Shown piece by piece: positions 1 to 6,547 of a DNA stretch of 6,762 nucleotides; positions within the stretch are counted from its first letter, which is position 1; every line of letters begins with the position of its first letter. Both the position numbers and the translations under genes were made by a program. Origin of the DNA: an uncultured Candidatus Melainabacteria bacterium (GTDB lineage Bacteria > Cyanobacteriota > Vampirovibrionia > Gastranaerophilales > Gastranaerophilaceae); the NCBI GenBank assembly GCA_934675685.1, contig CAKURL010000055.1:1-6762 (forward strand), given 5' to 3'. The notes beneath the pieces were generated by a model that was given only the letters and a program-made list of their open reading frames with translations, was not told the DNA's origin and ran no database searches.

Positions 1-1116
1 GGTCAAAGCCGGCATGAACTTAAGAGTTTGTCCTTTTGGAAGGCGAAAAGCAAAGCCGTAGCCTAAATATGTGCCAAAGTCTCTCAAATTCCCGATTTCA
101 GGCAAGTTTGTTTCGACTACTTGAGTGTCTTTTCCTGCGATGATTTCGATGTCGTTTTTGTGGACAATTTTGTGGTTATTATAGAAAATATCGGCTTTTT
201 TCAAAAGCAAAGTATTGTGGTCTTTGTTGCTTGTTAAAGTTATTTCTTTTGCGTCTATTCTATAAACTTGTTTTCTTGTGATTTGGCCTTTGTCTGCTTG
301 GTAGTCTTTTAAGTTTCTTGTTCTGTCGATGTTGTAATATGAGCCAAAAGTTCCGGTTTCAAGAGCATATTCTTGGGGTCTTGTGCTTTTGATTGTACCA
401 TTTATTGCTTGAAAGTCGTTTGCGATTAAATAGCCCTCTTGGGCTTTGATTGCAAAAGAATATGCGTTGATTGTCGGGTTGTCCATTAAAATATTTTGTT
501 CGTTTAAATCGACCAAAAGAGATTCGCCCGACATTTCTGCGCCATCTTTGATAACTTTGACGTTGCCGTGGAGCTTGATTGTTTGAGTTGGCTTTTCTAA
601 GACTGCGTCATCTGCCCTTAAAGTCACATTTTGTGCTTTTGAGATGATTTCGACGTTGCCTTTAGCGTAGACATTTCCGTCCTCGTCGTCATAAGTGATT
701 TTATCTGCATTTATTTGAAATTTGTTTTTTTCTTCGACTTTTTCTTCCGTGGTTGAATAGCTCAAAGCCCCTTTGCTTGGGTTTGTTGTTTCTTCTTGGA
801 TATCTTCATTTTTGATATCAGAATCTATTTGGTTTTTTGTTTTTTTGTTTTTTTTAGCTTTTTTTGAAGCGAAGAATTTTTTAGTTTTTTCTACAAGAAT
901 AGGGGCAACACCTTCATCTTGGCTGAAATTTGGGAGTTCTTGGTCGTTGAATGTGGGAGTTTGGTCTTTTGGGATTGTTGATTTTGCTTCTTTTTGCTCA
1001 GGTAAAACTGTTTTTGCTTTTAAAATTTCATATTGCGCAAAAGCAGACAAAGAACATTGGCAAATGAGTGCCAAAGAGAAAAGAATTCTGCAAAACCTCG
1101 CTTTATATTTAATCAA
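1..1116 (-). CDS. OstA/LptD-like outer-membrane LPS-assembly protein, N-terminal 372 residues (3' end outside window)
   Basis: The frame is open from a TTG at 1116 to the left edge, so the C-terminus is missing. Residues 1-27 form a clear signal peptide: basic start, hydrophobic core and an AFA cleavage site before Gln28. Residues 30-130 are a low-complexity Lys/Glu/Gln-rich linker. Residues about 131-215 match the OstA/LptA beta-jellyroll pattern, with INADKITYDDEDGNVYAKGN followed by a second 'kLhGNVkV' strand. In known families this fold carries lipopolysaccharide across the periplasm, and in LptD it precedes an outer-membrane beta-barrel. The last visible residues (LGYGFAFRLP, 351-360) look like the first barrel strands, so LptD-like or a cyanobacterial-type OstA/DUF3769 protein is likelier than a short LptA. 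It lies 58 nt downstream of the M23 gene and is probably co-transcribed with it. The domain is confident; the exact LptD assignment is inference. Confidence 0.75.
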   Translation of the reverse strand, partial: MIKYKARFCRILFSLALICQCSLSAFAQYEILKAKTVLPEQKEAKSTIPKDQTPTFNDQELPNFSQDEGVAPILVEKTKKFFASKKAKKNKKTKNQIDSDIKNEDIQEETTNPSKGALSYSTTEEKVEEKNKFQINADKITYDDEDGNVYAKGNVEIISKAQNVTLRADDAVLEKPTQTIKLHGNVKVIKDGAEMSGESLLVDLNEQNILMDNPTINAYSFAIKAQEGYLIANDFQAINGTIKSTRPQEYALETGTFGSYYNIDRTRNLKDYQADKGQITRKQVYRIDAKEITLTSNKDHNTLLLKKADIFYNNHKIVHKNDIEIIAGKDTQVVETNLPEIGNLRDFGTYLGYGFAFRLPKGQTLKFMPALT

Positions 1117-1123
1117 TTGTTTA

Positions 1124-1135
1124 CCTTTTACTCCC
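1124..1135 (-). promoter_or_regulatory. Ribosome binding site that fixes the TTG start of the OstA/LptD-like gene
   Basis: On the minus strand the sequence GGGAGTAAAAGG lies just upstream of TTG at 1116. Its AAAGG core is 7 nt from the start codon, which is ideal spacing. An in-frame TAA lies only eight codons before the TTG, and no ATG or GTG lies between. The TTG also yields a complete signal peptide. Together these make TTG the start. Confidence 0.7.
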
Positions 1136-1174
1136 GTTTATTTTAAAATACATCAAACAAATTTCATTTTCAAT

Positions 1175-2338
1175 TTATCTGACGAAATTTAAAGGGTTTA
1201 CAGGATTACCTTTTTGGCGGACTTCGAAGTGTAAGTGTGGGCCTGTGGAATATCCTGTCGTGCCGACTTTTCCTACTACTGTTCCTTTTGTGATAGTAGA
1301 ACCTTGTTTTACACAAGTTGTGGACATGTGCGCATAAAGAGTTTGGGTTGGAATTCCTCCGATTTTCCCGTGGTCGATTATGACAACTTTTCCATAACCG
1401 CTATACCAGCCCACAAAGATAACTCTTCCAGAGTTTGCGGCTCTGATTGCAGAGCCATAAGGTGCGCCTATGTCTACACCTGAGTGGTAAATTTTTCTCT
1501 TAAATATAGGGTGAACTCTCCAGCCAAATGGAGAAGTGATTTTTCCTGAAATTGGGCGAATGAAACCGCCTGCAACAACGACATTTGAACCTTGTTTTTC
1601 TGATTTTTTAAGTTCTTTATTAATCATTTGAGAAATTGCTTTTGATTGCTTAGCAAGGTCTTTTTCCGCTTTTTCCCAAGTGGCTCTGTCTGTTTTTAGT
1701 TTTTCAATTAATTTTTCGTTTTTGCTGATTGCATCTTGAATCGTTTCTTGTTCCCTATTTATTGTTGCAATCGAAGCTTCTAGGGTTTTCTTTTGTCTTT
1801 CGATTTTGTCTTTTAAAATCAAAATTTCTCTAGCTACAACTTTTGTTTCTTGGAGCTTCTTTTTGTCATAAGAAATGATTATATTTTCAAAATATAATCT
1901 ATCTAAGAATGAATTAATATCGTTTGAGCTCAACAAAAAGTCGACGTAGTTGTTTCTTTTGTGTTTATAAATTTGAACAATTCTTTTTGAAGTATAGTTT
2001 AAGTGTTTTTTGTGCTGCACAAGAAGTGTGTCCAGCTTGTGCTCGAGCGATTTTACTTCGTTTTGTGCGCCAACATATTTTTTTTGGTTAGTTTCTAAGC
2101 TATGTTGAGTGTATTCCAATTTTTGCTGGTTTTTATAAAGCCTATTTGTTTCGATTTTTTCTAAAAGTTTGAGTTTATGGATTTCTTTTTTGGCATGTCC
2201 TCTTTGGACTTCGATTTGGTTTTTTTGAATATCAAGCTTTGTGTCATGCGCGCCATAGGCTAGGTTTGTTAAACAAAACATCAACAAACAACAAGACAGC
2301 GAAAATATTTTTTTTTGTTTCGAAAACTTCAAACTCAT
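1175..2338 (-). CDS. Secreted M23 (LytM) peptidoglycan endopeptidase with N-terminal coiled coil
   Basis: The 387-residue protein begins with a signal peptide (about 1-29, hydrophobic core IFSLSCCLLMFCLTNLAYG). A long charged coiled-coil region spans about 35-245. The LytM domain covers about 260-387. The zinc ligands H285 and D289 (HSGVDIGAP) and H370 (GPHLHFEV) are visible, as are the catalytic histidines H337 (YAHM) and H368. All active-site residues are therefore present, unlike degenerate LytM regulators such as EnvC. The family cleaves peptide cross-bridges of peptidoglycan in the periplasm, and the coiled coil usually gates or positions the domain, often at division sites. The start codon has no recognisable Shine-Dalgarno and sits 3 nt after the stop of a small membrane-protein gene, suggesting translational coupling. 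The OstA/LptD-like gene follows. Whether it serves division, growth or flagellar passage cannot be told from sequence. Confidence 0.92.
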   Translation of the reverse strand: MSLKFSKQKKIFSLSCCLLMFCLTNLAYGAHDTKLDIQKNQIEVQRGHAKKEIHKLKLLEKIETNRLYKNQQKLEYTQHSLETNQKKYVGAQNEVKSLEHKLDTLLVQHKKHLNYTSKRIVQIYKHKRNNYVDFLLSSNDINSFLDRLYFENIIISYDKKKLQETKVVAREILILKDKIERQKKTLEASIATINREQETIQDAISKNEKLIEKLKTDRATWEKAEKDLAKQSKAISQMINKELKKSEKQGSNVVVAGGFIRPISGKITSPFGWRVHPIFKRKIYHSGVDIGAPYGSAIRAANSGRVIFVGWYSGYGKVVIIDHGKIGGIPTQTLYAHMSTTCVKQGSTITKGTVVGKVGTTGYSTGPHLHFEVRQKGNPVNPLNFVR

Positions 2339-2341
2339 AAT

Positions 2342-2452
2342 CTACGAATTAAATAATACACCCATTACGCCTACTAGTCCGACCATCCAAGCAACAAGAA
2401 AAATTGTTAAAAAGATGACAATGATTTTACGGTGTTTTCTGAAAAATTCCAT
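2342..2452 (-). CDS. Small single-span membrane protein (36 aa), unrecognised family
   Basis: This small gene is easily missed. ATG at 2452 opens a 36-residue frame ending in TAG at 2342-2344. The product starts MEFFRKHRKI and continues into a hydrophobic stretch of about 24 residues (10-33), ending GVLFNS. The basic N-terminus predicts an N-in, single-pass inner-membrane protein. Three signs support expression. AGGA lies 7 nt before the ATG; a candidate extended -10 promoter lies about 30 nt upstream of the start codon; and the stop is only 3 nt from the M23 start, which lacks its own Shine-Dalgarno. It may partner or regulate the peptidase, or act as a translated leader for the operon. I do not recognise the family, and the function is unknown. 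Confidence 0.65.
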   Translation of the reverse strand: MEFFRKHRKIIVIFLTIFLVAWMVGLVGVMGVLFNS

Positions 2453-2480
2453 TTTTTTATCCTAACTTTTGTCTATTAAT

Positions 2481-2510
2481 ATAATAACAAAAAATTATCT
2501 TCTATGGCAA
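2481..2510 (-). promoter_or_regulatory. Candidate sigma70-type promoter for the small ORF-M23-OstA operon
   Basis: On the minus strand TTGCCA (2505-2510, 5/6 match to the -35 consensus) is separated by 18 nt from TATTAT (2481-2486, 5/6 match to the -10). A TGT immediately before the -10 gives an extended -10. The expected start of transcription, near 2474, leaves a leader of about 20 nt carrying the AGGA of the small gene. It lies directly after the phospholipase D stop codon, so the envelope genes could be transcribed independently. In AT-rich DNA chance matches are common, hence the moderate score. Confidence 0.45.
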
Positions 2511-2515
2511 ATTTG

Positions 2516-4342
2516 TTACAAAGTTTGCTTTTTGCAAGCTTCGTCTTCTTTGTCTGTTTTTCCATCATAATTATTATCAAGCCCATCAAAGCAAGAGTTT
2601 ATAGACTCTACTCCTTCTGCTCTTGGAATTGTATAATAAAATTTTCTATCGATTGAATTGAAAAGATATAAATAATAGTCTCTGTAAAATTTTGCGATTT
2701 TGCTCGACGAAATTTTTAAAACATTTTCGTCGTTTTTATAAAAGCCACTTTTAGAAAAATTTGCGCTTCCAACAAAAAGAACTCCAGAATCAATCATAAT
2801 CGTTTTTTCGTGGTTTTTTCCGCCCCAATTTTCCACTTTTGTTGGAATTTTTGCTTTTCTTAATGTCATAATTCTGTCTTTAAAGTTCGTGGCGCTCAAA
2901 GCGTCAACTAAGACTAAGACTTTGACATCTCTATTTTTTGCTTTTATCAATTCTTCAATTAAGGTTTTATCTGTTAAATAAAATATTGAAACAAAAATTT
3001 CTTGTTTTGCTTTTTGGATTTCAGGCAAGATTTCCTCGTTGAAAACGTCGTTTTGAGGAAGAAAATAAGGTTTTATCGAAATATCGTCTAATTTTACTTC
3101 TTTTGTTTCAAAATTTTCTTTTCTTTTTGAGAATTTCCCGTTATACATCTGCTCAAACTCTTTTTCATAAAAGCTTGCAAGTTCTTTGTTTTTTATAATA
3201 ACGGCAACATTGGAATTATACCCTTGCGCCCCTGTTGGGGAAAGATTGATGGAGCCGGTAAAAATAGTGTTTTTATCAAAAATAATGAATTTATCATGCA
3301 TTAAAGTTTCTGTTTTGTCTGTTTTTGCGCTGAATTCTTGAATAAAATCTTTTGTCCCTTTATAGATATTATCCATATTTTTGCTATAATCCAAGACAGC
3401 CCTTATTTTCACCCCTCTTTTTCTTGCTTCTTTTAGGGCTTCTATAAATTCTTTTTCTTCTTCAATTCCATAAAGCGCAATATCTATCGTTTCTTTTGAA
3501 TTATTAACTTCTTCCGCAAGGCGCTTTGAAAACTTCGTCCTTTGGGCTTTTGAAGGCTTGCTAAATTCAAGAGGGTTTAGCAAAAATAATTCTAAATTTG
3601 AAAAATTTTTATGTTGAGAAGTTTTATACACCCCTTTTGCTTTTGGGACATCAAATTCGTCTTTTGAAAGCTTGGAAAAATCTAGGTGTACTTTGTTGAA
3701 GCAAGTTTTGCATAAAGAATAAGAGCTTATTTCTTTTTCTAAAATTAAAAGCGCATTTTTCATTTGCTCAAAATGTTCATCTTTCAAGTCATGGACAATT
3801 TTTGTTTTTAAATTTAGAGCGTAAAATTTCACATTTTTAATTGCTTCAAGGTTCAATTTTGCTTCGAGCCTAGAATTCGCGCTCAAAAGAAGAACATCTT
3901 TACAATTAGAATCAATCGTCGCAAGCCCTCTTTTTAACAGCTCATAAGCGACATTTTTATTATCCACAATCAAAGTCACTTTTTTGTTTTTGATTTTGTT
4001 TTGGATATCTTTTATTTGAGCGTATTTTCCAATATATTCTTCTTTTGCCCAAAGATTTGCTAAATAGCCATTTTTTAAGTAGTCTTCTATGTTGTAGCCT
4101 AGTTTTTGCGCTTCTTGAATTGTGTATTTGTTTTTTATTGGGCGAAAAGCCACTATATCTTTAAGATGGAAAAGTTCGTCTTGGTCGATTTTATTGTTCC
4201 TATTAATATCAATATAAAACTCATCTGCCTCTACAACTTCTAAAATTTTATAGGTCACAGCTTTTTTGGATTTGCTTTGAAAAAGACAAAACAGCCCAAA
4301 AAATACGCATAATGTAAAAATAAGAAGAATTTTTTTATTCAT
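2516..4342 (-). CDS. Exported phospholipase D-like protein with degenerate SNase-like domain and calcium-binding-type motifs
   Basis: The 608-residue protein starts with a hydrophobic segment (5-22), a signal peptide or membrane anchor without a clear cleavage site. Residues about 30-145 resemble a staphylococcal-nuclease OB fold, but the Arg and Glu expected in the active site are not visible. In its first hairpin, D45-E56 fits a canonical EF-hand loop (DINRNNKIDQDE). Residues 170-215 contain H184, H190 and C211-x2-C214, perhaps a zinc site. Two PLD repeats follow, each with intact HxKx4D: H349/K351/D356 with GSIN 363-366, and H511/K513/D518 with GSAN 525-528. Such proteins are phosphodiesterases acting on phospholipids or nucleic acids. 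The tail (C584-C603) has a Cys-flanked DGLDNNYDGKTD motif like MopE-type metal-binding repeats. The ATG has GAGGA only 1 nt upstream, closer than usual. PLD identity is certain; substrate and location are inferred. Confidence 0.88.
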   Translation of the reverse strand: MNKKILLIFTLCVFFGLFCLFQSKSKKAVTYKILEVVEADEFYIDINRNNKIDQDELFHLKDIVAFRPIKNKYTIQEAQKLGYNIEDYLKNGYLANLWAKEEYIGKYAQIKDIQNKIKNKKVTLIVDNKNVAYELLKRGLATIDSNCKDVLLLSANSRLEAKLNLEAIKNVKFYALNLKTKIVHDLKDEHFEQMKNALLILEKEISSYSLCKTCFNKVHLDFSKLSKDEFDVPKAKGVYKTSQHKNFSNLELFLLNPLEFSKPSKAQRTKFSKRLAEEVNNSKETIDIALYGIEEEKEFIEALKEARKRGVKIRAVLDYSKNMDNIYKGTKDFIQEFSAKTDKTETLMHDKFIIFDKNTIFTGSINLSPTGAQGYNSNVAVIIKNKELASFYEKEFEQMYNGKFSKRKENFETKEVKLDDISIKPYFLPQNDVFNEEILPEIQKAKQEIFVSIFYLTDKTLIEELIKAKNRDVKVLVLVDALSATNFKDRIMTLRKAKIPTKVENWGGKNHEKTIMIDSGVLFVGSANFSKSGFYKNDENVLKISSSKIAKFYRDYYLYLFNSIDRKFYYTIPRAEGVESINSCFDGLDNNYDGKTDKEDEACKKQTL

Positions 4343-4411
4343 ATCCTCATTTATTATCTGACAAGAAAAGAAATAAATATATTTTTGTTAATAAATCTTT
4401 ACTTAAAACTC

Positions 4412-4440
4412 TTGTTTATTAATTTTGTTTAATATATTAT
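4412..4440 (+). promoter_or_regulatory. Candidate rplS promoter in the divergent spacer
   Basis: TTGTTT (4412-4417, weak -35) is 17 nt from TATTAT (4435-4440, 5/6 match to the -10). Transcription would start near 4447, giving a leader of about 30 nt before the rplS ATG. That is too short for an L19 leader RNA, and I see none. The whole 4343-4477 spacer is extremely AT-rich and must also serve the divergent phospholipase D gene. For that gene only a lone GATAAT near the start codon is visible, with no good -35. Confidence 0.4.
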
Positions 4441-4477
4441 ATATCATGCTAGAACAACTAACAAAAAGGGTAAGAAA

Positions 4478-4831
4478 ATGAATCCTATTATCGACGAATT
4501 AGAAAAAGAATATACAGGCCGCGAAATGCCCGAAATCAACCCTGGCGACACGGTTAAAGTTTTCGTTAGAATTATTGAAGGAAACAAAGAAAGAACACAA
4601 GCTTTCGAAGGTACTGTAATCAAGAAACATGGTAGCTCTATCAACCACACAATTACTGTTAGAAAAGTTTTCCAAGGTATTGGCGTTGAACGTGTATTTG
4701 CTATCTACTCTCCAAGAATTGAAAAAATTCAAGTTCTTAGAAGAGGTGACGTAAGACGTTCTAAACTTTACTATTTAAGAGAACGTTCTGGTAAAGCTAC
4801 TCGTATCAGAGAAAAAATGGAAAAAAGATAG
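4478..4831 (+). CDS. rplS: 50S ribosomal protein L19 (bL19)
   Basis: The 117-residue product has the normal length and the hallmark sequences of bL19. The N-terminus is MNPIIDELEKE, followed by PEINPGDTVKVFVRI, the strand TQAFEGTVIKKHG, the segment GVERVFAIYSPRIEKIQVLR, and a basic C-terminus with LYYLRERSGKATRI. bL19 sits at the 30S-50S interface of the ribosome. AAGGG lies 7 nt before the ATG, confirming the start. In many bacteria rplS follows trmD. Here its upstream neighbour is a divergent phospholipase D gene, so it appears to head its own transcript, which ends at the terminator at 4851-4884. Confidence 0.98.
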   Translation: MNPIIDELEKEYTGREMPEINPGDTVKVFVRIIEGNKERTQAFEGTVIKKHGSSINHTITVRKVFQGIGVERVFAIYSPRIEKIQVLRRGDVRRSKLYYLRERSGKATRIREKMEKR

Positions 4832-4850
4832 AAATTTTGTCGAAGATTTT

Positions 4851-4884
4851 GAGTGCCTTTGCTTTTGCTTGGGCACTCTTTTTT
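4851..4884 (+). terminator. Intrinsic terminator after rplS
   Basis: A perfect 7-bp stem, GAGTGCC (4851-4857) with GGCACTC (4872-4878), encloses a 14-nt loop and is followed directly by six T residues (4879-4884). It lies 20 nt after the rplS stop, so abundant rplS transcripts should largely end here, with lower read-through into ylqF-rnhB. Confidence 0.85.
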
Positions 4885-4933
4885 AAATTTTAAACATTTT
4901 AATTTACTTAATTATTTGCTAGATTGGATTTTT

Positions 4934-5800
4934 ATGTCGCAACACATTCATTGGTTTCCAGGCCACATTGCAAAAGCTCAAAAACAGTTAAAAGAAAAGT
5001 TGAGCTTGGTTGATGTTGTGATTGAAGTGATTGACGCAAGAATCCCTTATTCGAGCTGGTATAAGACAACTGAAGCTTTATGCCAAAACAAACCTCGTTT
5101 CATTTTGATGAATAAATCTGATGTTTCCGACCCCGAGTTAAACAAAATCTGGGCGCAAAAAATCTCCTCTATGAGCAATTGCGAGGTTTTGATTACGAAT
5201 TTAAATCGAAAAAACGATACAAACTTAATCATTGAAAAAGCTTTAAAAATTTCAAAAGAATTAAACGAAAAAAGAAAAGAAAAAGGCCTCTTACCTAGAG
5301 CCATAAGGACTATGGTAATCGGCATGCCAAATGTGGGAAAATCGACAATTATAAATAGATTAGTCAAAAGAGCAAAGACAAAAACAGGCGCAAAAGCAGG
5401 AGTCACGCGCCAACAGCAGTGGGTTCGAATTAATGATAAAATCGAGCTTTTAGACACCCCTGGGATTATCCCATCAACCCAAGACGACCAATATCAAGCG
5501 CTCAAACTTGCTTGCGTTAATTCAATCGGCGAAAATGCTTATGATTCTGAATATGTCGCTTCAAATTTAATCAAAATTTTAAACAATTATTATCATAAAG
5601 AATTATGCGCTTATTATGGTTTTGAAGATGATGAAGAAATCAACCTCGAAACAATTGCTTTCAAAAGAAATTGGATTTTAAAAGGCTCTAAGCCAGATTT
5701 CAACAGGACTTCAAACTACATCTTGTCCACTTTTCGTGATGGAAAAATTGGAAAATTTACTTTAGAAAAACCAAACGAATATGAAAAACCTTCAAAATAA
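4934..5800 (+). CDS. ylqF: Ribosome biogenesis GTPase YlqF/RbgA
   Basis: The 288-residue product is a circularly permuted GTPase. G4 (NKSD, 60-63) and the G5 region (near 87-90) precede G1 (GMPNVGKST, 130-138), G2 (T158 in GVTR) and G3 (DTPG, 174-177). The opening HWFPGHIAKAQ and the closing FRDGKIGKFTLE (267-278) are typical of the family. RbgA binds late 50S intermediates and promotes their maturation using GTP, which fits its place after rplS. I chose ATG 4934 because conserved sequence begins there and the length matches known RbgA (about 280 residues). The same frame can be extended to a GTG at 4853, but that lies inside the rplS terminator hairpin. The Shine-Dalgarno is weak (GGA, 5 nt spacing), and no convincing promoter is visible in 4885-4933. 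Confidence 0.95.
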   Translation: MSQHIHWFPGHIAKAQKQLKEKLSLVDVVIEVIDARIPYSSWYKTTEALCQNKPRFILMNKSDVSDPELNKIWAQKISSMSNCEVLITNLNRKNDTNLIIEKALKISKELNEKRKEKGLLPRAIRTMVIGMPNVGKSTIINRLVKRAKTKTGAKAGVTRQQQWVRINDKIELLDTPGIIPSTQDDQYQALKLACVNSIGENAYDSEYVASNLIKILNNYYHKELCAYYGFEDDEEINLETIAFKRNWILKGSKPDFNRTSNYILSTFRDGKIGKFTLEKPNEYEKPSK

Positions 5801-6464
5801 TGTTTTTAATATGTTTGAATTTGATAATTCTCAAAAACAAGAAATTTCGCCTTTGGGGATTAGCTTAAATAATTTTAAACATATAGTGGGCACAGATGAA
5901 GCTGGCCGCGGCCCTGCGGCTGGGGGAGTTTGGGCGGCTGCTGTTTGTTTTTTTGAAGATGTCGATAAAAATATTTTTCTAAAATTAAACGATTCTAAAA
6001 AATTAAACCATAAAACAAGAGAAGAGCTTTTTGATCTAATTGTTCAAAATTCTTATTTTTCTATTCAAGTCTCAAGTGTTTCCAAAATAGAAAAAATGAA
6101 TATTTTAAATGCTTCTTTAGACGCCATGAAAAAAGCAGTCTATAAAGTTTCTTTAAAATTAAAAGAGAAGTCAATCTTGATTTTGGTCGATGGAAATAGG
6201 TTGATAAAAAGTTTTGATTTTCCTCAAAAAACAATTGTAAAAGGAGATTCTACTTCCGCTTCCATTGCTGCTGCGAGCATTTTAGCTAAAGTCGCAAGGG
6301 ATAGATATATGGATAATATCGATAAAATATGTCCAAGCTACGATTGGAAAAACAACAAAGGCTATTTGTCCAAAAAACACATTGAAGCGATAAAAGAATT
6401 TGGGCCTTCAAAGTTTCATAGGCTTTCTTTTTTGAAAAACATTTTAAGCGAGAACGACAAATAA
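5781..6464 (+). CDS. rnhB: Ribonuclease HII
   Basis: RNase HII cuts RNA in RNA-DNA hybrids and removes single ribonucleotides from DNA, using two metal ions. The 227-residue frame carries the full signature. GTDEAGRGP supplies Asp39 and Glu40, VDGN supplies Asp137, and KVARDRYM supplies Asp174, completing the DEDD site. DSKKL, KGDSTSASIAAASILAK and the C-terminal GYLSKKH...HRLSF block are also present. Position 46 onward reads AAGGVWAAAV where many homologues have LAGPVVAAAV, a mild variation. The start is ambiguous. ATG 5781 overlaps ylqF by 20 nt; ATG 5811, ten codons later, gives 217 residues and a 10-nt gap. Neither has a Shine-Dalgarno, so translation is probably coupled to ylqF. The gene likely shares the ylqF transcript. 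Confidence 0.95.
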   Translation: MKNLQNNVFNMFEFDNSQKQEISPLGISLNNFKHIVGTDEAGRGPAAGGVWAAAVCFFEDVDKNIFLKLNDSKKLNHKTREELFDLIVQNSYFSIQVSSVSKIEKMNILNASLDAMKKAVYKVSLKLKEKSILILVDGNRLIKSFDFPQKTIVKGDSTSASIAAASILAKVARDRYMDNIDKICPSYDWKNNKGYLSKKHIEAIKEFGPSKFHRLSFLKNILSENDK

Positions 6465-6467
6465 ACG

Positions 6468-6507
6468 AAAACGCCCCAAGGATTGAATAAATCCAAGCGA
6501 TGGGGCG
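6468..6507 (-). terminator. Hairpin terminator between convergent rnhB and flagellin genes
   Basis: CGCCCC (6472-6477) pairs with GGGGCG (6502-6507). Inside it GGATT (6480-6484) pairs with AATCC (6490-6494), making a two-tier hairpin. Reading leftward the stem is followed by TTTTCGTTTATTT, a T-rich tail, so it best fits termination of the flagellin transcript. Reading rightward the tail is AATAAAATTT, weaker for rnhB, but the hairpin starts only 7 nt after the rnhB stop and may serve both. Confidence 0.7.
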
Positions 6508-6547
6508 AATAAAATTTACGTTCTTTTCTATACTTTACGCGGTAAAA

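Noticed and set aside
840..900. T-rich tract as a possible repeat or regulatory element
   Set aside because: It is the complement of Lys codons in the basic linker of the OstA/LptD-like protein (residues about 77-96) and needs no other explanation.
1117..1174. Terminator or promoter between the M23 and OstA/LptD-like genes
   Set aside because: No stable hairpin with a T-tract and no paired promoter elements could be found, so co-transcription is the simpler reading.
773..1192. Plus-strand frame of 139 codons
   Set aside because: It lies antisense to the signal peptide, linker and OstA start. Its Phe/Leu-rich product is what the complement of a Lys-rich linker gives, and it resembles no family.
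1235..1483. Plus-strand 82-codon frame opposite the M23 domain
   Set aside because: It is antisense to conserved catalytic motifs and has no supporting start signals.
4446..4481. Eleven-codon frame (MLEQLTKRVRK) whose TGA overlaps the rplS ATG
   Set aside because: It looks like a coupled leader peptide, but it has no Shine-Dalgarno and its ATG falls at the predicted transcription start. The overlap is easily explained by chance.
4444..4732. Minus-strand frames opposite rplS
   Set aside because: They are antisense shadows of a highly conserved ribosomal protein gene, with no family resemblance.
5047..5457. Minus-strand 136-codon frame opposite ylqF
   Set aside because: It is fully inside a conserved GTPase gene, and its composition is that of a complementary-strand shadow.
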